A stretch of 64,000 nt of DNA from Davidsoniella eucalypti (lineage: Eukaryota; Ascomycota; Sordariomycetes; Microascales; Ceratocystidaceae). Within the stretch, counting starts at the first letter, position 1, and every line of letters starts with the position of its first letter. The DNA is taken from assembly GCA_004009845.1 (NCBI GenBank), contig RMBW01000001.1, positions 930,001 through 994,000 on the forward strand. The letters are read 5' to 3'. A program made the position numbers and the translations under genes. This document shows, piece by piece, positions 22,621-34,342 of the stretch. Under the pieces are notes generated by a model. The model worked only from the letters and a program-made list of their open reading frames with translations. It made no database searches and was not told the origin of the DNA.

Positions 22621-24939
22621 GTCAGCTCTAAGCCAAGCGTTCCAACATCGGGTCACGTAACATAACATCGCCTTAGCTATAATTGTAGTAAAAAATACGC
22701 TATCCGTCCGTCAAAGACAGAGAAAATAGTATGTCAGCGACCGACCATCCCTTTGTAAACAATAGTTTTGTGGTACGCCCCACATCATGCTATTCTCCAT
22801 AGCCAAATTAACCCTAGGTGGCTTATTCCGAGCCCATCTCAGCTGGAATGTTGCTAGCACTTCTTTACATTGTTAGGTATGTATTGGCTTGTAAACGGCT
22901 ACAGATATATACCTAATTAGGAAGTGAATCACCCTGTGATCCAATAAAACCGGGTTTGCTGGGCGCAACTGTGCGCTGAAGTTCAGCCAAAGTGTATCAA
23001 GGCAATATAAGAGATGTTGTGTTATGTATCACATATAAGGACTTTGTTTAAAATAGTTGTATTTGGTTTTTTGGGGTTTTTTTTGCTCTCACTAGAACAG
23101 GGCGGGATTGAATATGCCTTGTCTGTTAGGGTGACAAACAGTCAGGCATGGAAGATACTAACATGGCTATCAAAAGCTTGTAAGCCAGGTAATGGATTCC
23201 TCAATAAATGAAGCCATGTCTAGCTTGAGTTACTCTCGCTTGACTATAGACGAATTCCTCTTCGAACAGTAGTTGGCGCTACAAACTATATTGGAATGCA
23301 TTATATGATGTATCGGGAACAAAGGTGGTATCGTGACTATAAGGCAAACAAGATTATTCACCTGAGGCAGTCTAGACAGAACCCGTGATTCCATATTTGC
23401 AATACTTGATTTCGGTCCCCGCCCTGCCAATATGGAAAGAGAACGTGGGCTTGTCGCAGGAAGCGCCTCCAGCCTATAGCAGTCATACATACAGATAGAT
23501 ATCCGGTATGTAGCCACTATAAAGCTCAAAGTACCGGCTAGTGTATTGCAACATAGTTGTAATTGTATAAAGGCTTTTAGTGTACCGTGATATCTCTAAA
23601 TCCGGTACCATCCGGATGAATAAAGCCGAGCAAACTATCACCAATAGAGTCAACATAGAATTCTCAGCATCAGTAATACTTGTCACATCTGGGTATTCAG
23701 ACGATACGAGCCTGTTTGTTGACTCGTCGGGCTTCCTTTTTTTTGCTTTTGTTACCATTTTAATAAAGTAGTAGCAAACATTTAAACACATGAGCACTAC
23801 ATATCGGGCGTCTAGACTGTATATTATCGTCATATGTATGTATTGCCCGATCACTATTAGTTCGCTAGGAACTATTCACCTCAGCCTCTTTTTCCTTTTC
23901 CAAGAAACCCGTTGATTAATCGACTACCTTGATTTTCTCGTCGACTTCTCTTCTTGAATATCCATTCCCGACTACCGACCAAAGCATCTGCCCTACACAT
24001 ATTCCATGCCTTTGCGTTGTCTGACGGTGTTTCCTCTTTGTCTTCCCTACTAATTCTTACGACGCCCTGAGTATCTAGTCCATAGCTGGGGATCGTCGTC
24101 TAGATAGCCTAAAACAGGTATCAGCCAAGAAAAATTAGCTCAAATAAGCCTGAAGATGGCAGAAAACACTGACAAACAATAGTGAAAAGCCCATGTGATA
24201 TTGGTTCGTCTATTCGTCACTTACCATCGCGCAATAGACGATCCTTACACAAATATATGTAGTCTCGACAGTATACAGATATGGCATGCATGTTTACATT
24301 TGGCCAAGTTAGTTCGTACGATGTATGAAGAAGGGCTAGAATCTGTATTTTGATGTTACCAATGTGCAAGACATCAAGGCCTTCTGACTCTATTTTTTTT
24401 TCTTTTTTTTTAAAAAATCTTCTCTTCTTCGATGCTCAAGTCATGCGTCACATTCTATATTTGATAGGGAGCGGCCCCATAAACAACAGTCAAAACAAAA
24501 AGGAAATATTACATCACATTCAAAACGCCCGTGAATCTGATTGTAGCCACTAGTTCCAGTCTAGCCCAGTCGGCCCCTGCGTGTGTTCCAAGCTTTGTGA
24601 TATATCGTCGGCAAATATGTGACTATTTGGTATGTCTCGTCTAGTCAAATGTTAGGGAGAAGAGGATCAACCACTGGATTCCCGTGAAGGGAACTAACAA
24701 AAAAACATGTGTGTATAGGGTGTATGAGCGTAATTTACAAGGCCGTGACCTTTGTGTGTATTTCCTCATCGTAGTTATCTGGATGGTGACATGCTTAGGG
24801 AATTTGTCTTTTACCTGGAGTTACGCGGAGACAACTTCTATCTAAAGTTATGTCGCAAGTCGGGAACTTTGCTCTCAGCAGTTCTCAACTCTCGTATTGT
24901 ATGTATATTACACTCTTTGGAAGGGCACTTATCCTTTTA
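22621..24939. other. intergenic region without recognisable gene
   Basis: About 2.3 kb of AT-rich DNA with short unconvincing ORFs. Its 3' end is the presumed promoter of the FAD-linked oxidase. Confidence 0.5.
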
Positions 24940-24941
24940 TT

Positions 24942-24947
24942 TATAAG
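24942..24947 (+). promoter_or_regulatory. TATA-like element of FAD-linked oxidase gene
   Basis: TATAAG within TTTATTTATAAGCAG lies about 150 bp upstream of ATG 25098. The C/T-rich leader between them is typical of fungal 5' UTRs. Assigned on motif and position only. Confidence 0.4.
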
Positions 24948-25097
24948 CAGTGTTCGCCCCGACTATTCTTCACATCATTTATTCTTGGCATCTCTTTGCA
25001 GATATCATCTCTTGCCTGTTATCATACATCTTCCTTCTCGACCTCGGTCCCCACCTCGCACTACATACTCATCTTATCTCTACAACTCATTTCTACC

Positions 25098-26642
25098 ATG
25101 AGGACCGGGGCTGTCTTGGCTTTGCTAGGCCTAGCCTCTGCTGATACTTGCAGCAACGTAGCTAGTCATACCAGTATCACTGTGGAAGAGGAGATTTCTG
25201 TTGCTTATATCAGCGACAATGCTAACTATTGGTCTACTATGTGTGCGACACTGAAGCCATCATGCATCATCAAGCCTAGTACATCTGCCGAGGTAGCAAC
25301 TATCATCAACTACTTGTCGGATACCAACGAGACATTTGCTGTCCGTGCCGGCGGCCACAACTCCAACCTAGGATGGTCCAGTGTCAACGACGGTCCGTTG
25401 ATAGCCATGGACAACTTCAAAGAGGTTACGCTAGATACTACGGCGAAGACAGTCCGTATCGGTGCTGGTCAGAAGTGGGACCATGTTGTGGAAAAGTTAG
25501 ACGGTACTGGATATGCCGCTGTGGGTGGCCGTCTAGGCGACGTCGGTGTGGGTGGTTTCATGTTGGGTGGTAAGTTAATCCTGCAAGATCTTGTTTTGGT
25601 CCTGACCAATTTATCGTGATAGCTAACACTCTTGAGTTTAGGTGGTCTCAGTTTCCTATCTTCGCAGTATGGGTGGGCTGCTAACAACGTCGTTTCATAC
25701 GAACTTGTTCTACCCAATGGCACCATCACCGCTGCATCTGCAACCACGAATAGTGACCTGTTCAATGCGCTCCGTGGCGGCGGTAACAACTTTGGCATAG
25801 TAACCACTTATATTGTCAAGGCACACCCTATCGGTAAGATCTGGGGTGGTAACTATTTCTTCACCAACAGCGAGGAGATTGAAACCAAGCTCATGGCCGC
25901 CCTACGTGACTTCACCGAGTACTATCCGGATCCGAAGGCAGCCATCATCTTGTCACGTCAGAAGACGGCGGAACTTGTTGATATCTGGACCATGTTTTTG
26001 TTCTACGATGGCGCCACGCCACCCACTGGAACCTTTGACAACTTCACAAACATTGGCCCTATCCTAGATACGACGTCCACGCGATCATACCGTGACCTGA
26101 TCCAGACGAACAACTGGGGTTCGACCAAGGGTCTCGTCTTCTCTATCGGCACCCAGACTTTCGCGAACCCGAGTGTCGAGCACGGCGCCGAGGTATTCAA
26201 GGGCATCGAGGATGCATGGGCCGACGTAGCCTCCGACTATCAAGACGTTGTGGGCGCCGTCGCCGTCATTGCCTACCAGCCCATACCGAAACTCATTTCC
26301 CAGAAGGCGCTCGATTCAGGCGGTGACATGCTTGATATCCCGGCTGACGCTGACCGGATCATTATCGATTTCAACTTCGGCCTGTTGCTGCCTGCGCAAT
26401 TTGACCGCATGGACGAATCAATGCAGCACGCTATCAGCGCGGTTGGCGAGGTGATCGCCAATTACACTACAACGGGCAAGATAGCCGATGTCTTTAACCC
26501 CCTCTTCATGAACGATGGATACTACACACAGGACATCTATAGCCGTTACGCCACCGAGAAACAACAGCTGGCCGAACAGGTAGTGGCCGATGTAGATCCG
26601 GAAGGTCTGTTCAAGACCCGGACGGGTGGCTTTAAGCCATAG
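25098..26642 (+). CDS. secreted FAD-linked oxidoreductase (BBE / PCMH-type)
   Basis: Two exons, 25098-25569 and 25642-26642, give 490 residues. The 72-bp intron has a GTAAGT donor, CTAAC branch site and TAG acceptor and restores MLGGGLSFLSSQYGW. Residues 1-16 are a signal peptide (MRTGAVLALLGLASAD). The PCMH-type FAD-binding domain spans about 50-230, with RAGGHNSNLGW carrying His87, the usual 8-alpha-histidyl FAD attachment site. The second attachment Cys seen in bicovalent enzymes is not present in the GDVGVGGFMLGG motif, so single covalent attachment is expected. The C-terminus has the BBE-like NDGYYTQDIYSRY and DPEGLFKTRTGG elements. Family members oxidise sugars, alkaloids or other small metabolites with O2 and are common in secondary-metabolite clusters. 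Substrate unknown. It lies 6 kb from the Zn2Cys6/ABC pair with transposon debris between. Confidence 0.92.
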
Positions 26643-28245
26643 AAGAAAGAGGCGCCGAGATAAGCAGGTGTGGCCATCCTTGGTTATGGCAATAATAATG
26701 TATGGTGATGGTGTAGTGAGATCTAGTTATACTCAATCCACGATTCAATATCCTTTCCTTATCTAGCTGGCCAATTACCAACCTATACATTATGTATGCA
26801 CTATGAAACATGCAACTGCCATCTTGCCATGTATGTATATGTATAATCAGCACGGTGCAAACAGCTTGCCCCACTGCACGCATGATTGTGCTGCTTGTTA
26901 ATTTAGTAATCACTAAATCGGGAACACTGGTGATTGATTGTTATGATTGCCGTGACAAGCATCCTAAAAAACCCAATTCAAGTCTAAAAGAAAATTACAC
27001 AAGAACACAGCCGCCTAATTAGCGCGCTTTGTGAGGAGTTATTTCCAGTTGATTAATCTAAATTTTGAACACCGTGGTTGACTATCATGAATTCGCTACT
27101 CATGTTCTTTTCTTATTCTTTTTTTCTCAAATACATATGTATATGTATCAGTATCGTTGTCTCTGTCCTATCTCTTTTTTGTGGAGTCCCCTTTCGCCAT
27201 AGCAAGTCTAATTATCGGTTGTATCCGCTCAACCAAATACAAACAAAGTAGTTACTGCATACAGGCAGTGCATGGCCCTAATGTGACCGTGCAATTACCC
27301 GTTCCAGTAACGGGAGATAGGATGAAACATCGATATCAAGAGATCGGACCTCATGCGTCGCTCTTTTTCTTTTTTTACTAACAAAAGATGTAATTTTCTT
27401 GCCCACATTTCCCTCTATTACGAGCACAATTGGCATACATTTGTTATAGTGTATCGTGCTGGAATGGAAGATAACAAGATGCTATGTGGAATGCAGCAAC
27501 ACGTTTTCAGCGCATGGCCCAAACCGACCGCCTGCCTGCATATAAGCGACAGCAAGACGCAAGACTCTTGTATCGCTTCCGGGCATATAATCAATCACGG
27601 GAAATAAGGACATTCACATTTTGTCATATATTGATAGGATAAGTTTCATTTCATAGTGGTTTTGGGGACAGAGAGTAAGTTATTTTCCACATACTCTATA
27701 TTGTGGTGTATCTAAATAAACAGGGGATATTGCAGTAGAGGAAAAGGGGGTGAAGCGAAGAAATAAAGGTCATCAAATATATCACACAACTGTGCGGCTC
27801 AGCTAAGAGCCATGAACAGAATCAAAAATGTTCAGAAAATATAAAAAAGGACAAAAGAAAGAGTGTGTTCTTTATAAAAGAGAGTAGAATAAGAAGAGAA
27901 GAGCAGATATAAATCAAAAAAGTCCGCCGCCACCAAAAAAATCAAAAATAAACGGGAGCGACCAGAGGAAGGATGTTGTTGAGTATACATAAGCGACAAG
28001 AGAGGGTGTAAGTATCCAATGAGGACGGAGAGGGTCAGGATCAAGAGTGAGAAACGAAAACACTAAATTCGATATATTCAGAAAGATAGAAGGAAAAAAG
28101 TAACAGAAATTCCAGTGGTATCGAATACAGTGTGGTTAAACAGCTCTGTAGCAACGCAATAATTGGTCTTGGGTCTCCAAATCCTCCTCTATAGTTTTTC
28201 ATTTGTCATATACTTTTGTTGGATAACGAAGGGGAGCGAAATAGC
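26643..28245. other. intergenic region between convergent genes
   Basis: About 1.6 kb holding the 3' flanks of the FAD oxidase (plus) and the Asp f 4-like gene (minus), which converge. No gene, RNA or repeat recognised. Confidence 0.5.
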
Positions 28246-29292
28246 TTAGTCACCCAGGATGATGGAGAGCTGGCCGGTGTAGTAACCAGTGCAACCAACA
28301 CCATCCTCATCCTCCATGCCAGCGGTGTAGGCCTGGTAGGCAGTGCCGTCGGACTTGATCGACGAGCAGACAGTGCCGGAGGGGTTGGCAATGGACATGC
28401 CGGGGAACTTGAGTTTGTAGGCCTGGGCGACCAGGACGGAGACATCAGAGCCGGAGTTTCCAGAGTTGGTGGTAGAGCCGAAGTCGTACTCGGCCCAGAC
28501 ACCAGCCCATTCACCGTAGGAGCTTGTCTCGACGGAGGTACCCTCAGAGCAGGACATGCCACCCTGGGTATTAGCGTCGAAGGCGAAGCAGGTCTCTTCG
28601 GAACCAGATATGGAGAAGCTCAGGGCAGAGTACCAAAAACCGTTGATGCCACCATCGGGGCCAATCTTGTTCCAGTGGACGCAAGTGTAGCTGGAACCGG
28701 TGGTGGTAACGGAAGCAGTGTATTTGTACAGGCCGGTGGTGCTGCAGTCAACCTCCATGATGTTGCAACCCCAGTCATCATCAGTACCGGTGTTACCGGC
28801 GTAGGCGATCTGAGCGGCAGTAGCACGCTTCTTGGACGAAGAGCCGGAGCAGAACTCCTTGGCGGTGCCAGTGGACGAAGAATAAGACGAAGTAGTGGTC
28901 TTGCTGGCGGAGGTAGCGCTGGAGGTGGTCTTGCTAGAGATGGCGCTGGAGCTGGAGCTGGAGCTGGAGCTGGAGCTGAGAGAGCTCGCCGATGTCACAG
29001 CCTCGGCAGCATAACCGGCAGCGGACGAAGTGGTGGTGACAGCGGCGGGGACTGAAACAACGCTGCTGGTGCTGCTAGCAGAGGGCAGAGTAGTGTCAGT
29101 GTAGGTGGTGGTAGCAGTCGACACGGCATCGGGCTGGCCGGCAATGTAGTACTCCTGGACCTCGACTAGGACGTCGCGCTTGTTCTGCTCGTGGAACTGG
29201 GCGTGGGCTCTGCCGTGGGCAGCAGCAGAAGGGTGGGCAACAGCACTGGCGGCGAAAGCGCCAGCCAGGACGGCGATGGGAGTCAGCTGCAT
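28246..29292 (-). CDS. Asp f 4-like secreted Ser-rich protein
   Basis: A single minus-strand exon of 348 residues, ATG 29292-29290 to TAA 28248-28246. The frame stays open further upstream, but this ATG begins a clear signal peptide (MQLTPIAVLAGAFAASAVA), so it is preferred. After the signal come His/Ala-rich sequence, a dibasic KR site (QNKRDVLVEV), a long Ser/Thr-rich spacer with a poly-Ser run, a second KR site (SSKKRATAAQ) and a C-terminal domain of about 190 residues. That domain carries the Asp f 4 pattern: AYAGNTGTDDDWGCNIMEVD, then VHWNKIGPDGGINGFWYSA and YGEWAGVWAEYDFGS. The family is extracellular or wall-associated; Asp f 4 is a known allergen of Aspergillus, with no settled biochemical role. 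The two KR sites suggest Kex2 processing. The homology call is good; the function is unknown. Confidence 0.85.
   Translation of the reverse strand: MQLTPIAVLAGAFAASAVAHPSAAAHGRAHAQFHEQNKRDVLVEVQEYYIAGQPDAVSTATTTYTDTTLPSASSTSSVVSVPAAVTTTSSAAGYAAEAVTSASSLSSSSSSSSSSSAISSKTTSSATSASKTTTSSYSSSTGTAKEFCSGSSSKKRATAAQIAYAGNTGTDDDWGCNIMEVDCSTTGLYKYTASVTTTGSSYTCVHWNKIGPDGGINGFWYSALSFSISGSEETCFAFDANTQGGMSCSEGTSVETSSYGEWAGVWAEYDFGSTTNSGNSGSDVSVLVAQAYKLKFPGMSIANPSGTVCSSIKSDGTAYQAYTAGMEDEDGVGCTGYYTGQLSIILGD
28948..28977 (-). repeat. five GGAGCT hexamers encoding the poly-Ser run
   Basis: Five perfect tandem copies of GGAGCT, read on the minus strand as alternating AGC and TCC codons, inside the Ser-rich spacer of the Asp f 4-like protein. 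Unit gain or loss would keep the frame and only change spacer length. Confidence 0.85.
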
Positions 29293-29950
29293 GGTGTATA
29301 AAGGACCGAAAGAATGTGAGAAAGATATCAGCGTTTGTTGATGGAGTGTAGAAAACAAAGGAAGGACAGCGAGTAAAAACGAAATACTCGCGGAGATATT
29401 CTTCAGCTCAACAAAGAGAAAGATACGAAGAGCAACAAAAAAAAAAAAGCACAAAAAAAGTCCTTTGCTTCTAACGATGAGGAGAGAATAGAGAAGAACA
29501 AAAGAGTTAGAAGAAGGAGAGACAAAGGGTGGGCAGGATCTCCATGTTATAGGAGATTTTTCGAATGCGGTGGGCGTGGACGTAAGTTCTGAAATGAGTG
29601 ACAGAACTACCAGAGAGCACACAGACCAACAAAACTACTACACTACTATGAGCAGGGAAGTAAAGACAAAGCCCAGTCAGAGTCTCGATCTTGTAGGAAA
29701 GGTAGAAAAGAAACGAGCATGGGCTCCAGAACAAGGGACAAAGGCCAAGAGACTGTGAAGTGCGTAAAGCAGCACCAAAAGAGAGCGAATAAAGGAACGA
29801 AGGAACGGCCAGGGACCTGAACAAAAATCAAAGAATAAAAGAAGGCGACAGTCGACTTGAGAGACGACCTTAAGGTTGCTTTGGAGGTAGTGAGAAGAAA
29901 GAGAGATCAGGGGTTTGGAAACTGACTGATCATGAAGGGGCTTTATACAC
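29293..29950 (-). promoter_or_regulatory. probable long 5' leader and TATA box of the Asp f 4-like gene
   Basis: Upstream of the minus-strand ATG is about 650 bp that is pyrimidine-rich on the minus strand, with several short upstream ORFs. It ends at TATAAAG (29947-29941 on the minus strand), the best TATA-like element. If that is the promoter, the mRNA has an unusually long leader, possibly with a leader intron. A closer promoter lacking TATA is equally possible. Confidence 0.35.
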
Positions 29951-30192
29951 AACAAGACACTCGAATTCGCCTCTCTTTCTCTTGTTATTTTTTCCTCGTT
30001 ACCATTGTTCTTCACGGCAAGGAGATAGCAGAAGCTAAGAGTAGCGCCTTCTCCGGAAACCAAGACCAAGGCAAAAGAAAGCCTAGGACGGCCGTATCGC
30101 CATCGTTAAGCCGGGCTTCCAGGCGGGCTATTAGTGGGCTCGACGCCGTTAGTGGGTTTCTAGGTGAAGGCAGCAAGTCTTCCAGGGTCTGT

Positions 30193-30215
30193 AAAAAAAA
30201 AAAAAAAAAAAAAAA
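30193..30215 (+). repeat. poly-A run of 23
   Basis: An uninterrupted run of 23 A. No LINE or retrogene body was recognised immediately upstream, so it is recorded as a simple repeat rather than a retrotransposition tail. Confidence 0.9.
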
Positions 30216-32311
30216 TTTGTATTAATATAGTATATAGGTCGGCTAGCATTGAATTGAACTACACTTCAATTATGGAGTTATTCTTTCTGTTCTGTACTAT
30301 ATTTTAGCGCCAAGTGCCCCCCGTAGGATTTATCCTCTAATGCCTTTTTGTTCTTATTCTTTTGCGCAATGGAAGCACTGAGAGGAATAGAGATGGACAT
30401 AACAATAAAGCAAAGTAAAAAAGTAAAATAAAAAGACGTCGTCAGCAGGCGTGCGTGGACATTTTGAGACCAACTCAAGCGGCCTGATTAGCTCATCTTG
30501 CCCTGCCATCGTACATTAATGCACGAGCGATGCGGCTGCGATATTGTTTCTAGGGCCCTATTTCCACCTCCTGGCCTCCTCAGCATACGTTTTGCTATCA
30601 CTACTCGACACTTTCTCTTGTCTTCTTCCGTCACTCTCGTTTTTCTCTTTATTTTCTATATTCAGCTTGTCTCAATTAAATGCCCGTTTCCAGAACCAAA
30701 CAATCGATTGTCGGGCCACTGTAAATCTTCGCGTTTAGTGCATGTCTTGTTCTGCTACAGTGGCTCTCTTGTCTGCTGGCTAACTCCATGTATAACATGT
30801 AACAACGAGAGGCAAAAAATTGGGATTTTAGTGTGGCCAGCGGCCCCTGGCGCTAAGCCCAAAGCAGGTACTGTCCTGGCCAATCACAGCCTCGCTTCGG
30901 CACCTCCCTCCTGGTCTGGAACGCCCAAAATCAGCGACAGAGTCAATTGTATTTTTGGGGGGTTTTTCAGTTTTCGTCAATGGACATGCGCCACTAGATT
31001 CTGGGCCCTCCTACGGTGAGCCTGCGAAGCCTGCTCAATTAGATTAGTTGACCTTGGCTTAATCTGGGGAGGTTCTAGTCATTCTAGCCATAGAAACTGG
31101 AGAGCCTGTGGACTTCTGGGAGATAATTACCTTTCGAGTGTTTTGAAAGCATAATCGGCAGATATACTGATATATCTTCAAAGCCTATTTTAGTGATCGA
31201 CGCATTCTGGTATATTGGGAGGACAAAAGACAGCATTCAGAAGGCGGTCTGGTGGATGTTGTTCCTGCATAAAGTTGAACCACACCACCAAATCCAGCCA
31301 TCCAACCCATTCTCCAGCCGTTAAATAGGCAGCCAAGAAGCAGATCCTGTGCGGCTGCTGCTGAAAAAGGCTGGTTCGGCTGCCAATCGCGGTGTCGTTC
31401 TTCGTGCCATCTTCGTCTGTCTGTCTGTTCTGGCTGTCTCCATCGTCGGTTCCTGTCGCTGGCTAGCCGCTAATGCGCCTCCGCCAAAGCTACAGCCTTC
31501 TATATCACTACAAGGCACAGAGCTATGTCCCATTGCATTCCGCCCAGCAGTTCTAGTTCCATTAATTTCCACGACTCTTGGTTGGTTCTCGAGTCTCCCG
31601 TCCATGAACAACAAACCCAAGCCCTAGAAACAGCTGCTCTGATTCTCTTCCATTCTAATCTTAATCGTAATCTAATTGATTTCCCATCATGCTCTTCCCC
31701 ACATGTTAGATTACTAACAATAACAACCTATTCCGCTAAAGTTCCTCTGTAGGCGCTATCAAAGTCTTTGATCTGGGTGCATACAACAGTCAACGTCACT
31801 CACTGTCTTAACTGTAATTATGGCGGCTCTGAGAAACTGCCGCTTCAACCTTGGTGTGCTCTACCTTGAGACAAGTAACCATCAATCACTCTATAGTTGA
31901 GTAAAGAAAAATAGCAAGACGGTCTTTTGATTTCTTTTTTCACATTTAACCTTGTAGGTATGATTGTAATTACCAATGTTTAATTTTGTCATTTAATGAT
32001 GCGTTAAGAGTATCTTTTCCGTTTACTTGTTAATGGCACTAAATCGGCTTCTTCTTGAGCTAGGGTTGTTACAATACCGCGAAACCCTCTTCTCTCAACT
32101 ACCTAATACCTCTTTCCTAACCACAGAACTAGTCGTAATTTTCATGTTCTTTTTAGTTAGCCAGTGCTTCCTAGGCTAGCATGTTGTTTAGCTGTTCGTC
32201 TTAATTGCGTAAACATAGCCTCGCCTGGGGGTATACGAGACCATTAAACTAGGGTCACCGGCTACATATATATACCTTTATAGTGTGATGCCTCTCTTCT
32301 AAGATACATAT

Positions 32312-32331
32312 GTACATGCATATGCATGTAC
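32312..32331. repeat. 20-bp perfect palindrome
   Basis: GTACATGCATATGCATGTAC reads identically on both strands with no spacer. It could form a small cruciform or be a two-fold symmetric protein site, but it is built of AT/GC-alternating words that are common in this region. Confidence 0.8.
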
Positions 32332-34326
32332 TGTATGCTGGTATTGCTGAACTACTGCGGAAGAAGGCTGTGCTTCATTGTCTTTTGGCAGTTATAAGAA
32401 TAGGGATTTGATCGGCGGGAGAAAAAGCCTGCCATTGGCTGAGTCGTTATACCTTCACCTATGTATATCAAAGTTGAAACCATCACTGACTTGGCCTAAG
32501 CGTACGAGCCATGCATTTGACCTTCAGTTACCCGGCCAGCCATAAACCACTAATTATCCAATTCAACATACGAGGTTGCAGCGATGAAGGGAAAAGGAAT
32601 AACCCCATATTTATGTGCTTGATGCTACTCAAAATAGGTCTTTAATCAGCCGAGTAAATATATGTTTTTCTATTCTGGGCAGGCAGACCTTTGGAAGACA
32701 ACAAATTCTTCTGTGAGTCTTCCATTTCTGTTTCTATAGGCACATTAAAGCAAGAAGTGTGTAAGCCAATATAGAAACACTATTCATTACGACCAAGCAG
32801 ATGCAAATTGTAATTCGCCTTTGGAGATATCTTTAATAAATAACCACAATCTCGTTCTCTTCATGTGTCGCCTTTTTACGATATCATAATGTATGTCATA
32901 TATTCATAGTATTACATGGGGACTATCTCAATGCCATAGTAAAGTGACAACACAGAGCGGTAACTTAGGTAACCCTCCGTGATTTCCAGCTAAGCATATT
33001 AACCATCTTATTAAGCGCCGCCGCTATGTTCACTTGAGTCTTTGTGCAGCTGCGTCGGTATCTACAGGCAAAAGGCCGTGTTATACTGCATCCGTTTATT
33101 GGTACTTGCTTATTGTTTTTGTCTACTACTATCACATATGTGTTCTATGAAATAAAGTCTTCGAGCCACACCAAGTAAGCTAACTACACAAGTTGCTCAC
33201 CGCTTGTGCCGTAGGCAAGCCTCGTGGCAAAAGGAACCGCCGAGTTCTTTGTGAAGTCTCTGCTGCCCGAGTAATCCGATGTACTAAGCCATTAAGAGTC
33301 AAGTTATGAGCGGGACGAAAGGGGAAGGAGGGTAGGACCGACGGCGCCAGTTGAGTTGTGCTATTTTTTCTTGTACCGTCTCAAAAATCCCATTTCACTA
33401 CCAGAGAAGATGACGTGTTCCAATAGAAAAGATAAAAGAGGCATAAAACTCCGATTGATCTGAGTAGAAGTGTATCAAAACCATGACCATACTCGTTCTG
33501 ATCCTCCTAGTTAATTGGTTTTACGTACATGACTGTCTAAGTATAGCGGAATATCGGCGATTATCTGTGATATCACCATGATCTGATAACTATACAGGGT
33601 GCTAGTTCAAAATACCCAAGAGGGCTTCGTCGTTCATGATAATGAAGCATTACGTAGTCCCATAGACGATGCGGAGTGTCGGGGAAAAAGGCCTGGCTTA
33701 GTGAAACAAAGAATATAAAGCTTAATAGTAGTAGATCATAGGTTAACATATTGTATGTAGAGAGTACACTTGATGAATACTGGCGCACTCTATCTAGGAC
33801 GACAGGCTTACCCCTCTCTAAGTAGTTTAAGTAATCTCTTTCATGAATGTTTGCTTGCCTCAACCAGCATCCCAACTTTCTACATAATTCTTCTTAATTA
33901 GCTTCTGGACGACGAAGAATGTCTACCCAGTCACTGACCATGTCCCGATAACCGATTTTATTTCTTTGAAACTATCTAGGGATTTTTTTTCCTCCAGAGT
34001 CCGGTAAACGTTGTTACGCTATCTTTACAAAAGAGAAACCCTGCTACACATATATAAGTAAATAGACTGCCTCTTTCTAGTATTTCTTCTTGACTGGGGA
34101 ATTAGTCCCGAACTCGCATAAACCACTAGCAAGCCTTGTAGACGTTTGTTATTGGCTTTATTTCTTGCTAATGCTACCATACATTTATATCCTCCGTCCA
34201 AGGGGCTTCCGGGAAGAGATATCACCATATCTGCTTAGAACAACCCTGTTCAGCTGGCTTACCCACCAACATGATGTGTCATCTGTCGAACAAACATTCC
34301 AGCCATCTTGTTTCAAGACGAATACC

Positions 34327-34342
34327 TACATATGCATATGTA
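34327..34342. repeat. 16-bp perfect palindrome
   Basis: TACATATGCATATGTA, related in word content (ATGCAT core) to the palindrome at 32312-32331 about 2 kb away. Confidence 0.75.

Noticed and set aside
28216..29055. 279-residue plus-strand ORF opposite the Asp f 4-like gene
   Set aside because: Gly/Ala/Val-rich composition is the expected antisense shadow of a Ser/Thr-rich, GC-biased coding exon. The minus-strand protein has a signal peptide and a family-specific domain.
30193..30215. Poly-A run considered as a retrotransposon or retrogene tail
   Set aside because: No coding or element sequence, and no target-site duplication, could be recognised around it.
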